NCBI GenBank assembly: GCA_013365365.1
Contig: JABVXU010000046.1
Coordinates: 62,001-126,000, forward strand
Origin: Cruorifilaria tuberocauda
Lineage: Eukaryota > Nematoda > Chromadorea > Rhabditida > Onchocercidae
Length of the DNA stretch: 64,000 bases
Direction of reading: 5' to 3'
Below the pieces are notes generated by a model. The model saw only the letters and a list, made by a program, of their open reading frames with translations. It ran no database searches and was not told the origin of the DNA. Below, piece by piece: positions 12,208-25,374 of this stretch. Position numbers and translations under genes: made by a program. Each line of letters begins with the position of its first letter. The stretch's first letter is position 1.

Positions 12208-15200
12208 CTAAAAGCATTGAAAGTATTGCTGTGATTTGCTTGTCTCTTTAAAAGATGCAGCTCTCTCCAATTCAGTGTCTTTCTATACGCTTCTTAATTT
12301 TTGTCGTTCTTTTGGGCTAAAACATATATTCGTTAATGACTTCTTCCATATATCATTTACATTTATTTCAGTATCAAAATCTCAATCTGATTCCTAATTC
12401 AATTTTTAATGTCATATAATGTCTCTTTTGTTAGTCTGTCAATGAGATATATAATATTTACTTTCTTCAGAACTTACAGTTTCTATTTCGTTCGTTACAG
12501 TTATAAGAAGTATACAAAACACTAACTGAAAATATATTTCACTATACAATGAACAGAAAATTCTAGTTCCACTATGATGCAATCAATATCTAATAACGAT
12601 TAATAATATTTAAAACAATATGTAATGAAAGATTCAGCTACCAATAATTTAAATCTAATTTGGATTATAGATTTCAACGTTGAATTAATCGAATAAGTTA
12701 ATAAACAATTTACTTATTTGATGATTGTGAAATCATAGACAATGAGATACATTTTCTGTGCATTGAATCAAGAAAAAAACTATGTGATTTGATCAGCCTC
12801 TACATTTTAATTTAAGTATTCACAAAAAGTTCTCACCTTCAACTTTAGAGATGGATCCCATGAATAGGATAAGGCAGTTCCACCGCTGCATATATTAACT
12901 GCGAGGAAAGCAATCCGTTTGATGCAATCAACTTCATCCAACAGAAGTGAGCGACAACAAGATATAAACCTGGAAGGGTGGTGAATTAAACCACACATTA
13001 CGCATAAAGTGTTTTCAAGATCTTCAAATGCAAGCATCATCCAGATCGAAACTATTACGTCACTGCTAACTATAGTTACATGTATGCTGAACTTGATGAT
13101 GTATGGAAAGATATTTCAGACATTGTTATAAAACAGGTATTGGCTTTGGACAGCTAACATCTGTTTGCAACTCTTCAAGCTTTCGGAAATGTATACTAGA
13201 TTTTATACAGCATTCCCAACTGAAAATCAACCTGTATCGATACGAGTGCAAATGAATCAATACAATGCATGAAGTACGCGAAAGTATCACTAAAGCATAT
13301 GCTGCATGTAATCGCCATAATTCTTTTGATGAATAAGTATGTTTTTCAATTTCCGAAAGTAAAGTCCCAAAGTGTTCAAAAAGCTCCAAAGTGCTGTTAG
13401 TCAACATTTTATGAGTTTTCTGAATCAAATTAGGCAGCAATGCAGTAGAGTGTGAACAAAAGGAGTGGAGCGAATTTGATGGCATATCCAAAAATTCCAT
13501 TCTGAAATAACCGACAGTGTACAATAAAATGATGCAATAACTAAACATTTAATATCGATAAAACACCGATCAATTTCACAAAATCAAAGGCTATAAAATT
13601 TACTGCAACACATGATACAATATATTTGATGGTACAGAATATGGTCTAGCAACAGATAAGGTGGAGGACCATTAGCTAAGTCTGGAAAAGCCTACATCAT
13701 GTGTTAAAAAAATTCAAACTTACGCCCTTAATTCTGAGACAGCATAGTTCAGAGCATTCTTAATATTCAATGGCAATTTATGTTCCATGAGTCTTTTCAA
13801 CCGATGTGTTAGTCTTCTTCTGTATGGTGTCAAATGTAATAAAGAAGACACTAGTAAATGATTGATTCGCAGATTAGGACTCACCATGAGTAAAGAAACG
13901 AGTTTGCTTACTACAGATTGCAGATGTCTGCAACGAAAAATTTGTTATATCTTCTATTTCTATACTAGCTACTGTACAGTGTATTTGGCGTGAAATCACT
14001 AGATATCAGTACGAGAAATTTACTGCAGCCATTAACTTTATCTAATAAATCAATTTTAGATTATCGTGGTTAGCTAAACACAAAAATGAAAATAATTTCT
14101 GCAGACCTGCCAACACTACTATACGTCTTACCCATGCAAAATATGAGAATTTTACTATTTTCAAAAATGGGAAAAAGTCTAGCAATAAGTTCATCCTCTG
14201 CTGAATCATAACTTAATTTGTTAATGATATAATTTCATAATTTTAATCTAAGCAATTTTACCTCAATCTTACAAACATATGTTAAGTATGTGAAAATGAT
14301 TTTACCACCTACCTTTTCAGTTATGGATTTATTAAAAAACAGTTACGACATTCTTCCAAAATTAATAATCTAAAAATTTACTTTAATTGTGTTATAGTAT
14401 AAAATGACTGGCTCACGAAGCGTAATTTTTCCAGTAATGAAAGCAATAATATTAAAGCTGGATCGTGCACTGCTGTTTGTTCCAGCTGTTGGCGATATTC
14501 ATACCACAATAAGCCGTATCGCGAAACAAATGTAAAGAGAGGAATTCCATATTCTGTATCATCTATGAGTTTGTGAACTAATGATGCTGAAATCGTAACA
14601 TAGATTGATTTATCATTCTTATGCAATAATCTCTGTTTTGTTAACGATACTCTTCGCTTGTGGAACTTGTGGGATTCTAGTTAACAAAACAAACAAAATT
14701 TTACCATAACAATGACATGCTGCATTTCGTACCACACTGTTACCTGTTCGATAGAAATTCAGTACTGATTTAAAAATTTTGACAGCACAATCAGTTACAT
14801 CTGAAAATGCAAAAGTTTATAGGAAGACTGCAATGTGCGATATCATTTTTTCTTTCTTTGTATCTGTTCTTAACATTTTCGTCATGCTTCTTACCCTGCC
14901 ACTTCATCTCATTTTCTCTTACTGAAATAACTATTACACAATAATAACAGCACTGATTGCTGTAAAAACTATTCAGGAAATCATCAGGATATTAGTTGGT
15001 TATTCAGGTTATTAGTATTAAAATTCGATTTAGTACCGCAAAATTCATACCATATTCCCGTAACATATAACGATCCAAATAAGACTTGAAAAAAAATTGG
15101 ACATACCAAAACTTGCCATATATAGGAAAGTTTTCAGTATTTTCATTAATCGTAAAACTATTAATGGTGTATAATATGTGCGAACATTTTCAAACATAAA

Positions 15201-18200
15201 ATCAATAACACTGTCACCCACGCCCAACACTTCATGGAATATTTTAAACACCAAGCAAAATGCCAAATTACGAGTCGTGCATTTAAGATCCACAGACAGT
15301 ATTTTCGTCTGAAATAGGAAGTAAGATGAAACCTTCAAGATATTATGAGTTTTCGGATGGTACTATACATAAACCTAATTTTAATTTTCTATAATTCTCT
15401 GATTAAGTTGTGGTAACAACCGATGCAGATTTTTCGGATCTACTGATTAAGCTCATGATTAAGAAAAATTAAACATTAATTTTAAAGAAACCTAGCTAAT
15501 AATAAATGATTGTTTCCGAATACTCAATACTAAATCACTGAAACTACTTATTCCTATGCAATTCTAAATTGTTCCGTTCAGTATAAATCCCAAAAACAAA
15601 ACGAAAAAAAAAATAAAAAACCTAAAACTCCAAACTTCGATACTATCCGACATCAAATTCTGACGGCTCGAAGCATCATCATTATCAAATAAATTCAGCA
15701 TCATCATATAGATTTATAAAAAAAAAGGAAAGATAAATTATTACTATATATCACTAAATAAATTATTATTAAAAAATAAGGCACAACTCCAGTTTTACTG
15801 CCACTGAAAATGAGACTTATTAAGAACTTTTGCAAAGATAATGAGTACTATAAGTAGAAAGAATCGGAAATCTTACTTTCTCGAGGTACTGATATATTAG
15901 ATCATGTAAATCACTTGAAATACAACAAGACGTTATTTTACTAAAACAAATCGTACAATCATTGATTACACCTTTATGACGACTTCGCATTAATACATTC
16001 CATACCGAATTATATGCATTTGTGATGATATTCTTCGTCCCTATTGTTTCGCATAAAGATGCCAACATTTCGCAGTTTACCTAAAAATTCAGAGAAAGAT
16101 TTTGCATAATCGAAAAAAGCCATTACTGATACGTTAGCGACTGTGGCCGCAATTTTTCTTCTATTGATTCCTTCAAGGAAGACTCTAATCAACTGCAAAA
16201 GACGAAATCATTCATCTTCTGAGATACTACAACGTGACGAAATAAAACATTATATTAAGTCCTATATCATAGAGCAATTATTTCTTTAGCAAGCATTTAT
16301 AGTAATAATAATGAAAAATCAAGAATATAAGTAAAAACTTACTTCATTCGGCTCTATCATTATAAGTACATTGTTCAACATTAAAAGTATTGCAATGGAA
16401 TCCTAAAGAAACAAAAAGAGATGCCTACTAACTCTTAGAGTATGACAGTATTGATTGATTGCTTCACGTTGTTTGTCGCTTATCATCAATGCTGGGGAAT
16501 TCGAAGGATATAATCTTCTGTACAGTTCAGGAAGTGATGCACATTGTCCACTATGCCCACTGCCACTGAATAAAATCAAATCAATGTTGGATTTAATACA
16601 AGCATTAAGCCAGAAAGAAGGATCGAAAACGGATTCAACAGCAAAATTCTCCATCAATGAAGTAAGCGTAATTTTTACACCTGTAAAAACATTAAAGAAA
16701 TCCTGTACAAATCGGACATTGAGGATCCCAAAATATTAAAACATTAATTCATCAAGGACTAGTCTTAAATTCCGTTTTACTCTCAATTTTATTTTTATTG
16801 TATATTTCACGCTCATTTTACGAACGCTGTGGGCGATTTATTATTATGATTACCATAAAACAAACTTACTGTTCGAATCTTTATATTTAGTTTCCTTCAT
16901 TAGATCTAAAATCTCTTTCGGCTTTTTGAATTGCGATATTACTTTTACGAGACAGCTTAAACCATCCATGCTGTCATTATTGAGCATTTTTACAAATTTA
17001 TTGATCAGAAAAGTCTCAGAATCAAACTTCGCAAGCGACAAACACATTAACATGTTTATCCTGCAATTTCACGATCAGCAAATATCATTACATGCACATC
17101 TAGGTAAAATGAATACCTCTTTAATCTGAGCTATTTTTAAGATAAAGTAGATATGCAAAATTTTATAGCCAATCCTTTTCCTAAATTCTATAATCTAAAT
17201 TCTTTTGTTTAGGAAAGAAAAAAATTTTTCTTCTTTTCTTTCTTTAGGAAATGGCTAGAGCAAGATAAAGCATTAAAATTTGATAAATTTTTTGACTTAC
17301 AGTCCCACACCTTAAACTGTGAATAAACTCCCATTACCTCCGTAACAATTTTATGCATATATACTAAAAATGGAATTTGAATTAACTTTATCTTCTAAAA
17401 ATCCAGATAAAGCACTAACTCTATATTTGTAATGCCACTGTTGAAAATTGAATCAATCAACGGAATAGCAGTAAACGATCTATCAAAACTGCATTGCTTA
17501 AGAAGTTTCAGAATAAACGTGATCTGAGACGATCGATTTCGATCATTCCAGATATCATTAAGTTCTTCAAGCAAAGCCGTTTCCAGACGCTTACGTGTTT
17601 TTGCATTCGAGATACGCACGAACTTCAGGAGTGCTGCATAGAAGTTAGCATCACCTATATTTAAGCTCTGCAGCACAAAGGATTTTATACTTCCGAATTG
17701 ACGGGGCCAGTCGAACTGAATAAGGAAGAAATATCTCACTACAATGAACCGTGCATAAAAATGATAAAAAATCAGCAGGAAATAAACTAATCAATATATT
17801 AAACCATCACAATATCACGTCATATCAGAACTGATCAATTCCGAATAAAATTATGCATGAAACTGCTAGTATCACAATCAAACCTTCAGTATTACTTTCA
17901 AATCTTTTTTGTCAAATGAATTAATTTGAGCTATTTTTTCGCAATGCATTCCTTTTTTCTTAAAATTTTTAAGAATATGAAAATAGAGCATAAAATCATC
18001 TTGCGCTAGAGCAGTAATACTTGTTTCTATAATATTCATATCATCATTAAGTACTTAAAAGAAAGTGAAATATCTGATTTAATCGCTATGAAAATTTACC
18101 AATTTCTTGTTCATCAGTCTGGTCGATAATTCAAGTGCATCCAAACGTAATAATGAATGATATGAAGTCAGGCATTTTTGCAATATATCAATTTCGTTGC

Positions 18201-20522
18201 TTTCCAATGTTCGAATAAAAAATTTTTGGACAGAAATCCATCCGTACAAAAGACGGTCATAGCGCGTCCAAACCATTCCTTCCCATTCTGAATTCCAAAA
18301 ACAATCTATGCATATCAAATTACACATTTCCTCCTCAGTAAGATAGCAAACTTCACTGGTTTGCTCGAAAAATTGACTTTCTGCCGAGATCATTTGCAAG
18401 ATGACTTCAGCAGTTTCTTTCATTATCAATTTAGACTTGATATTAATGTTCAATTTCGCCAGCCAAAACCTTGAGCAGTTTAAGCGACGCATTCTGAAAC
18501 AACAATTAAACCTACCCATTTTTACGTGGAATAAATAAGCTTTAGTTATAAAGTACTTTCGTTGCAAGTTAATATGATAATGATGGTATCACTTCTTATT
18601 ATAACTCTCAATCAAACTGAATAATATGTAAATATATTCGTAGATAAAATCTTGCAGAAGTTCGTGTCTGATCATGGTAACTAGTAGTCATTGATTATTC
18701 TGAGAAGTAAATCCTTCAACTTTCTGCAGTTTTACTCTTTACCTTCAAGTAATAACATCACAAGATACAAATAATCAATCGATACTAACAAAAACACCTC
18801 CATACTGTGACTAACATAAAATTCCTTAGAAAACTAACCGATTGGAAGATGTCAAGCAGTGTGCCAGAAAATGAGCACAATTCTGACGATTACTGCTACC
18901 ACTAATAAACCACGCAAGCAAACAGTTAGATGTTACGGAACCACTAGAATGACGCGCTTGAGCTCTCCACAGAACTGACATCAATGTATTTTCATAACTT
19001 CCACATATCTGAAAATTCCGATCCTTCATTATTTGCAACGAAAAAAGTATTGGACTGTCCAGCTGAGTAACTGTGCAATCTCAACGGTGATCTGCACCTA
19101 CATAAAATAGTTAAGAAAACATACCTCATCATGCTTCAACGCAGGTATTACTGAGGCAAGCAAGGTCCACTTCTCTTTCAAAGCGTTGGGCAACAAGCAC
19201 AACCACATGAACTGCTTAAATAAAATAAAAATAATTAAAACATAACAAAATTAAAAGGAAACAGTCCAAAGTTGCTAAGGAGGTAGTCTCCAAAGAGTTT
19301 TATGAAGAGCACTATAAATCCAACGATTCAGACCTGATTTGCTGTGATACCAAGCTCCCTCTGCAGTTTCAGTAGAGTATTAAGAATTTTTTGGTCTACA
19401 CCAAACTGCTGCATGACTATACCACGAAAGGACAGCTCTATACATTTCTGTAATATTCTTTTCCTTTCTTGATCTTTCAGACTGCCAAATTTACAAGCGT
19501 CTTTAATTAAACGTTTTCCAACTATTCCATAAATACTTCCATCCAGTATTTCATCCTTTTGAATGAGCAATCCCGCTAACTCCTTAAACGATTAATTCCA
19601 CATTTAGAAATGATTGGAATTAACAAATTGTCATCGCTCTATAAAATATTGCTGAGACAGAAGTGAAATAAGATATACGTTTTAAATGAAACTAAAAACT
19701 GCAAAAAAAGAATCCTATGGAATAATTCTTGCGTTTCATAAAATGCGTATGACATCAGTTTATACATGATCTAAAGCAAACTAATAAAAGAAATCCACCG
19801 CAAACTATTTACAAACGAATATACCATAAAGATAGCTTGGAAATAGTCATGTGCAACAAAATACCATCTTTTTCACTATGAATGTTTACTCGACTATTTC
19901 CATCAATATAAGAACTGTTTGAGGCTTTTCGAAAAAAAACTCCCGACTGAAATTTAGATTAAATTGAGTTTGGAATTCACAAATTTCTGAATTCGAAAAA
20001 TATACTAAATCTGGCGTAAGTATTCTACGAAGGTGTAAAATACAATGGGTTAGTTGATGTCGAATCTTAGTAAGTTGTCATCCAACGTTTTTTGAAGAGA
20101 TTATGCAAAATCAAAATTATAAGTGGATTATGTCGAAAGACTTCAAGAGCTGAAACTCTTCAATAAAGAATAGGATTTCGCTATTCAAAGTAAATGTTCG
20201 GCATCATCTATGTAGTTAGTCTTAATCATTTGGTGAACAAAAAAGTAAGACACTTTATCATAGAAATAAAGTAATGTTGCATTTCAGTTACGAGCCTCAG
20301 AATTAAGAAATCCTTCAAAAACGCTGACTAAACTCTCAAAATTTATACGAAAGTTAAATGTTTCAAAAACCTGCTCAACAGTTGAATGTCCACACTCCAC
20401 GTTAACTGAAGATGCTGAACACTGGAAAATTTTTCATATTAGGAGTACTCTAATTGAATCCGTGAAATTCAATTTATGAAAATCACTTGATAGCAAAAAT
20501 TTCATACTTTTGTTAAATCCAT
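12208..20522 (-). CDS. THADA/Trm732-like HEAT-repeat protein (DUF2428)
   Basis: THADA (yeast Trm732) partners the FTSJ1/Trm7 methyltransferase for 2'-O-methylation of position 32 in some tRNAs. Exons from the 5' end: 20522-20508, 20421-20292, 19575-19334, 19211-19125, 19062-18839, 18493-18100, 17958-17884, 17715-17420, 17060-16870, 16680-16433, 16402-16343, 16192-16133, 16080-15877, 15308-15113, 14800-14705, 14586-14382, 14211-14125, 13927-13724, 13501-13232, 13062-12837, 12282-12208. All phases agree, giving about 1194 residues. Family-like signatures: RLDALEL (about 349-355), RHKG in the DUF2428 core (708-711), TRNLA where others have TRRSAG (about 754), VRNAA (about 831). The rest is leucine-rich helical sequence. 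Human THADA has about 1950 residues, so this copy is compact or incomplete. The first exon, the exon 3 acceptor and the last exon are weakest; without splicing, exon 20 reads on to a stop at 12807. I identified the family from memory of these motifs. Confidence 0.72.
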
Positions 20523-21650
20523 CGTTGAACAACTTTGAAATGCGTAGTCATTTATGCTTCATGCATTGATCCACATTTTCTATCCACTGAAAAGCATCAA
20601 CTGCATTCACTACTATTCAAAAAATTTTGAAGCGTATATTTCAACTCGTCGTCTAAGAATAACAAAATATACTTCTTGCACTACAAGAAGTGTTCAGCAG
20701 TACTCTAGCATTCAAAAAACCATTTGTGCAATTGACACGGATGCCGACACTACTTAAATATGAATTAAGGGACCGATGATCGAGAATTTATGTTTCGACA
20801 CACTTCCATCGCTATCAAGAAAACAACTGTTGTCTCACAAAACTATCAAAATATGCTAAAAAGAAGAGTTTTGGGAGTAGCAAGGTAAATCGCCTCTCCT
20901 GCCGACTGTATAGTCCAGTACACTTCCGACGTGTCGCAAGGTCAACAAGAAACTGAACAGTACCTGCCCGCGCATAACACAAAGCCTCAGATATTTCTGG
21001 TGGGATAAAAAGCGGGATGGCCTGCAGTGTGAGGTATTTGGTAGTAATGAGAGGAAAATGAGGTCAAAAGTGAGGTTTATTGGCTGATTTATGACTATTA
21101 ATTTCAAAGCAGAACAGAAAACGTCTATCTTTCTCTCTCTCTCTCTCTCTTTTTCCTTCTTTCTCTTTCCCTCTGTCTTTCTATATCTCTTAACAATTAA
21201 TTTAGGTTCTCCGACATGTGAAGCTATATGGATTCCACTTAAAGTATTTATCAACTTTCAATTTTATCTCATCCGTGAAATATTTCTCAATAATGATTAA
21301 TATTTATAGTCATTTACGGGTACATAAATAAAAATTTTCAAGCAATTGTTTATATCATTATTCGCTTGATAACGATTACTGGAAACACGAAAATAATATG
21401 TAAAATATATCCGAGTTTACAGACTCCGGAATAGGTTTCTAATATATGCCATTCATACTTACATCCATTTAATTAAATATAATAACAATAAAATCCAGAA
21501 TAATACAATGATAACGTCGGTTCTGTCATTTTGTAATTTTGACATTGAAAATCAAACGGTAGCGGGAAAAAGAAACTTTGAATATGAATACAAAAAGGAT
21601 GAATGAGTAGGAAAAGATATATAAGATATAAAGAAAAGATGATCTAATAA
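20523..21650. other. Intergenic region between THADA and the EGF gene
   Basis: This is the presumed 5' flank of the THADA gene and 3' flank of the EGF gene. It holds a patch richer in GC (about 20875-21035) and a CT microsatellite at 21132-21150. A 132-codon open frame on the minus strand spans both, but its lysine/arginine/glutamate-rich stretch simply reads the microsatellite. No exon with supported splice sites was found. The spacing of about 1.1 kb argues against a nematode-type operon, which normally has gaps near 100 bases. Confidence 0.5.
21132..21150. repeat. (TC)n microsatellite
   Basis: About nine to ten uninterrupted TC units, followed by a pyrimidine-rich tail to about 21180. Confidence 0.9.
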
Positions 21651-23231
21651 TCATTTCCTGACGTCATTTTCACACTTTTCACCGGTGAAACCCAACTGAC
21701 ACATACATGTATAGTTCGTTGATGTACCAATACATAATCCTTTACCGTTACAATCCCTTGTTGAATCACATGGAGCTGAAAATCAATGATTTTGAAATTT
21801 TATAAATATCCTGAATTAGAAATTTACAAGCATTTCCTGAATTGAAATATGTTTTTCTGCAAGATTAAATTCCTGTATTTCTATGCAAATGATCAAATAT
21901 GACAGATTCGGAATCCGAAGTATATTTTTCTTTACCAACCAGAAGAGAAAAGAAGTAGCACTGGAAATTGAAAACTGAGATGTGTAAAAAAGATATAAGT
22001 TAGATTGATAACAAATCATAGAAATATATCATATTGAAAATTTAAGATAAGAGTTGACAAATGTGGAAAGTTTCCGTAATATTAGTTGTAAAGTTAGAAG
22101 ATAGAAAATTAATTGATGGAACAAACGAACGAACTATTCTCGCAATGCATTCCGGTATAACCAAGTTTGCAAATGCAGAAGTTCGTATCTTTGCTTCCAA
22201 TACATGTGCCTCGATTGTTGCATATTTCATCTTCACAAATCTAAAATTATTTCAGATATTAAATAAATCGATGCAATAAGCAAATGATAGTTACAATGAA
22301 TAAAAAGAGAGAAATTAAGAAAAAGGTAAATTTAATCATTTTTGAAAAAGTAAAATTAAACTTGAGGTAATATTAGTAATATGATATAATGAACGTAATA
22401 AAAAATATTAACTTTCATTTGGATTTATAGATAACTAAAGAATCAAGAGATTTACGGGATTTACTTCTCGATTTAATATTGTCTATGCATCATAACAGTC
22501 TGTGTAAATATAATTTTTACTTTAACTCCATTTTACTTTTTTTGCTTTTATTTACACTTTACAATATAAAACTTTGTTAGAGTAATTATAGTACAAATAT
22601 CATGAAAGGTATCAAATATAGAATACAGATGATAGGAGCAGAGGTGAAGAAGTAGAATTTGGTAAAGAAAGACATTGTAACTAAATTAAGATGAATAATA
22701 ATTTACTGCTTCCTCGTCGGTTTTGATAAGATCAAAGCTTCCTCTTCCTTCTAACTTCTGCAAAACGTTTGCCATGTTAAATGATGTACAACCTTTTCAA
22801 TTCAATTTGGAAAAGTTTTCCGGTTGTTGGAACATCCGCATCAGTAAATGCGATGTAAATTGAATTTAATAAGCGTGAAAGAAAAATTTAAGCAGAAATA
22901 ACTTCAGGAAATAATGGAAATATATAAAATCCTACTCATTACCTCATTACTTGTCTTGGTTAAAATTTTCGCCATTTCCCTTGAATCTTTTCGCATTCCT
23001 TTCTGGAATCATTGGTAATGAACAATTTTAAATTTGAAATTATCTCCTTATTTTCCATTATAAAATTCGGTATTGGTAATATTTTGATTTTCAATTAAAG
23101 TTTATTTTCACAGAATTTTTTCTTGTATTAAAATATTCAAATTTTAATTCAGAACTTACTTGTGGAAATGCAATTGTAGTCGCATCGAACAAAATGAAAA
23201 ACGTAATGAGAATTAAGAAGTAAGACAGCAT
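21651..23231 (-). CDS. Small secreted protein with two EGF-like domains
   Basis: Four exons, 23231-23160, 22757-22707, 22240-22135 and 21775-21651, join with consistent phases (0, 0, 1) into a 117-residue protein. Residues 1-24 form a hydrophobic signal peptide (MLSYFLILITFFILF...). Residues 25-41 are a charged linker. Residues 43-74 and 79-111 are EGF-like domains. Cysteine spacings are C-x4-C-x5-C-x8-C-x-C-x8-C and C-x5-C-x5-C-x8-C-x-C-x8-C, each with the G-(Y/F)-T-G turn before the last cysteine. Neither has the D/N-x-D/N-E/Q start of calcium-binding EGF. There is no membrane anchor, so it should be secreted. Donors are GTAAGT, GTAAAT and GTTCGT; acceptors are TTTTGCAG, TTTTAG and TTTTCAG. 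Introns hold most of the gene's 1.6 kb. The function is unknown. The linker exon is the least certain part. Confidence 0.85.
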
Positions 23232-25374
23232 TGTTTTGTTATTTCACTAATACGAACAAATTGCAATTGAGATAATATTATATTACACTTTGTTACTTAA
23301 ATTGTATTAGTACTTCTCTAAAATTGAAAAGTTTTTCATTATAATTTCGAGGAGAAAAAGAATTTATTCATCCATTCCAAATCAGAGATAGTTTAATTTG
23401 TCAACAAATGGCCTGAGTCAATTGCGATAAAGAAAAAAAGAACGCGCGACATTATCACATTATTTCATATATGAAATAATAAGAAGTAGGTTACCAATAG
23501 GTTTTACGTTAACATTTTGTGATCGACCTGAACGGATATCATGATGTATGATCATATCTTCTGATTCAGAAACTATCCATTCATCCGTTCCAATCAGCAA
23601 CGAGCATTGCCCCCATTTTTAAGAATGTCTTTTTCAGTTCTCGTCTTTTTCTTATCACTTACTGACCTCATTCTTCCGATATGACTGTTACACTTCTACT
23701 GTTAATAAAACACCCAAAATTTGGGACATTTGTTCATAATCGGTCATTTATCTGACAGAAAAACACGTAACCTTACGGACGATAACAATCATTCAGTTAG
23801 TAAAGTGATATTATGCTTACTATTGTAAACAACGTTCACATATCGAATAGACATTTCTACTCAATATCGTCCTTAATGTGAAATGGATTTATTAAATTGT
23901 GAACTTCAAACATCAAAACAGAAAAAATCCTTCAAAATGAGCATGTTTTAAAATTATTGCAACTGAAATACTACAAATTTCTAATTCTGTGATAGATCGA
24001 CTTCAATCCTTCAAAGTAATCTCATACCCAAAAAAGTTAGTATTGATTATATCAAATACCAATCGTTTTATCCTCAAATGCCCTGCTAAAATATGCATTT
24101 ACTTTGCAGTTAAAAGATCATTTAATCACATTTATTTCATTTTATGAAAACAAAATCAAATGAATTCAACGAATGTCATCAAGTAAGCAAAAGAGAGAAA
24201 GCAAAGAGATACGCAGATACGCATACAATTCAAATAAAAATAAAAATATTACATAAAAATTTGAGAAATTTACAAGCCGAAAAAAAGATATTGGAACAGA
24301 CAGTCTCAACTAATGAAATAAATATTAAAAATAAAAATACCTAACACATACACACGTCTGAGAAGAGCTCGTGCACAAATAGTTCAAAGAAAGTTGAAAA
24401 CGAAAAATCCGGTTCACATTAATTAATGAAAATAATAGAAACAGAACAATAACACGGGGTATAGCTTCACAACAATTCCAGTAAATCATTTTATGGCATT
24501 TAAAATTGAAATTTCCAAGATTCTAAAAAAAGAAACAAAAAATGTAAAGCAACTTTATGATTTGAGTGAAAGAGGATATCGGATATCGTTTGATAACGAA
24601 TGAATGCGGAAGAAATTAAAGAATACTAAACCACGATTTCTATTTTGCTCTATAATTATCGAATGCGACAAGTACTGCCCTCTTACCATATGCTGTCAGC
24701 AGTGAAGCAAGAGAATATTCTCAAAAATCGAGAAAAGGAAAACAACATCGAAACAAACAAACATAAAATCTTTAGCTTCCATTACATTATCCAAATTTCC
24801 TGCGAATCTTATAAATATGCCCTCAATGTATTTCACTTTAAAATGAATCCGAAAAAATTCTCTTTAGGACTCTTTTCATTTTAAAATTGGAAAAATGAAA
24901 AAAACAGAGAAAAAAAATTAATATACTGCTTTCTGCACATTTTGCAAACAATTTTTTTTTTATTCTGATTATTATATTTGCAGAAAATTGTAATATGCAA
25001 TGAGTTAACACATACACACTTTAAACTTTCCCTTATTTAAATAGCCTAAATTGTTTTATACAGGTATTCAAAATAAGAAAAAATCACTACAAACAGACTT
25101 ATGGGCCTATACACTCACTGTATCCAAGAATTAAAAAGGAAAACATAACGAAGGAATTATTTCAAAAATCTCGAAAGACTTTAAAATTGAAAAAATTTTG
25201 AATATTCTAACAATTTGAATTCATAACGAAAAATGGCTTCATATAAAACTATCATTAATAAAGAAAATTTCCCAAAAAATACTCGAATCATAATTGTCAT
25301 CGATGAATTTTGTAAAAACACAAAAAATATTTATCAATAAATCCTATCAAAAAGGAAGCAAACGAAGAATAAGC
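23232..25374. other. Intergenic region between the EGF gene and the RhoGAP gene
   Basis: This holds the 5' flank of the EGF gene (with a 22-bp palindrome at 23459-23480) and the 3' flank of the RhoGAP gene. Two short plus-strand open frames (24144-24344 and 24645-24884) are lysine-rich and lack splice or promoter support, so I do not call them. The minus-strand sequence carries possible AATAAA signals near 24957-24966. Nothing else was recognised. Confidence 0.5.
23459..23480. promoter_or_regulatory. Perfect 22-bp palindrome upstream of the EGF gene
   Basis: Two 11-base halves form a perfect palindrome (ATTATTTCATA and its complement), centred about 240 bases upstream of the EGF gene's ATG. 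It could bind a dimeric factor or be chance in AT-rich DNA. Confidence 0.35.

Noticed and set aside
16081..16132. Extension of THADA exon 12 to the TTTTTAG/GTAAAC site
   Set aside because: TTTTTAG is the acceptor of the next exon, not a donor context. Ending exon 12 at 16133 makes both exons read in frame.
17959..18026. Longer version of THADA exon 7 starting at 18026
   Set aside because: It would leave the frame one base off from exon 6. The TTTTAAG acceptor giving a start at 17958 restores phase 0.
20856..21254. 132-codon minus-strand frame
   Set aside because: The frame reads through the CT microsatellite (a KEKERERE stretch), has no signal peptide, domain or splice support, and no similarity I recognise.
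22042..22236. 64-codon minus-strand frame over an EGF exon
   Set aside because: It is the wrong frame. The same bases in another frame encode a canonical EGF domain with all six cysteines.
24144..24884. Two lysine-rich plus-strand frames (24144-24344 and 24645-24884)
   Set aside because: Purine-rich DNA yields such frames by chance; no splice sites, domain or partner exon.
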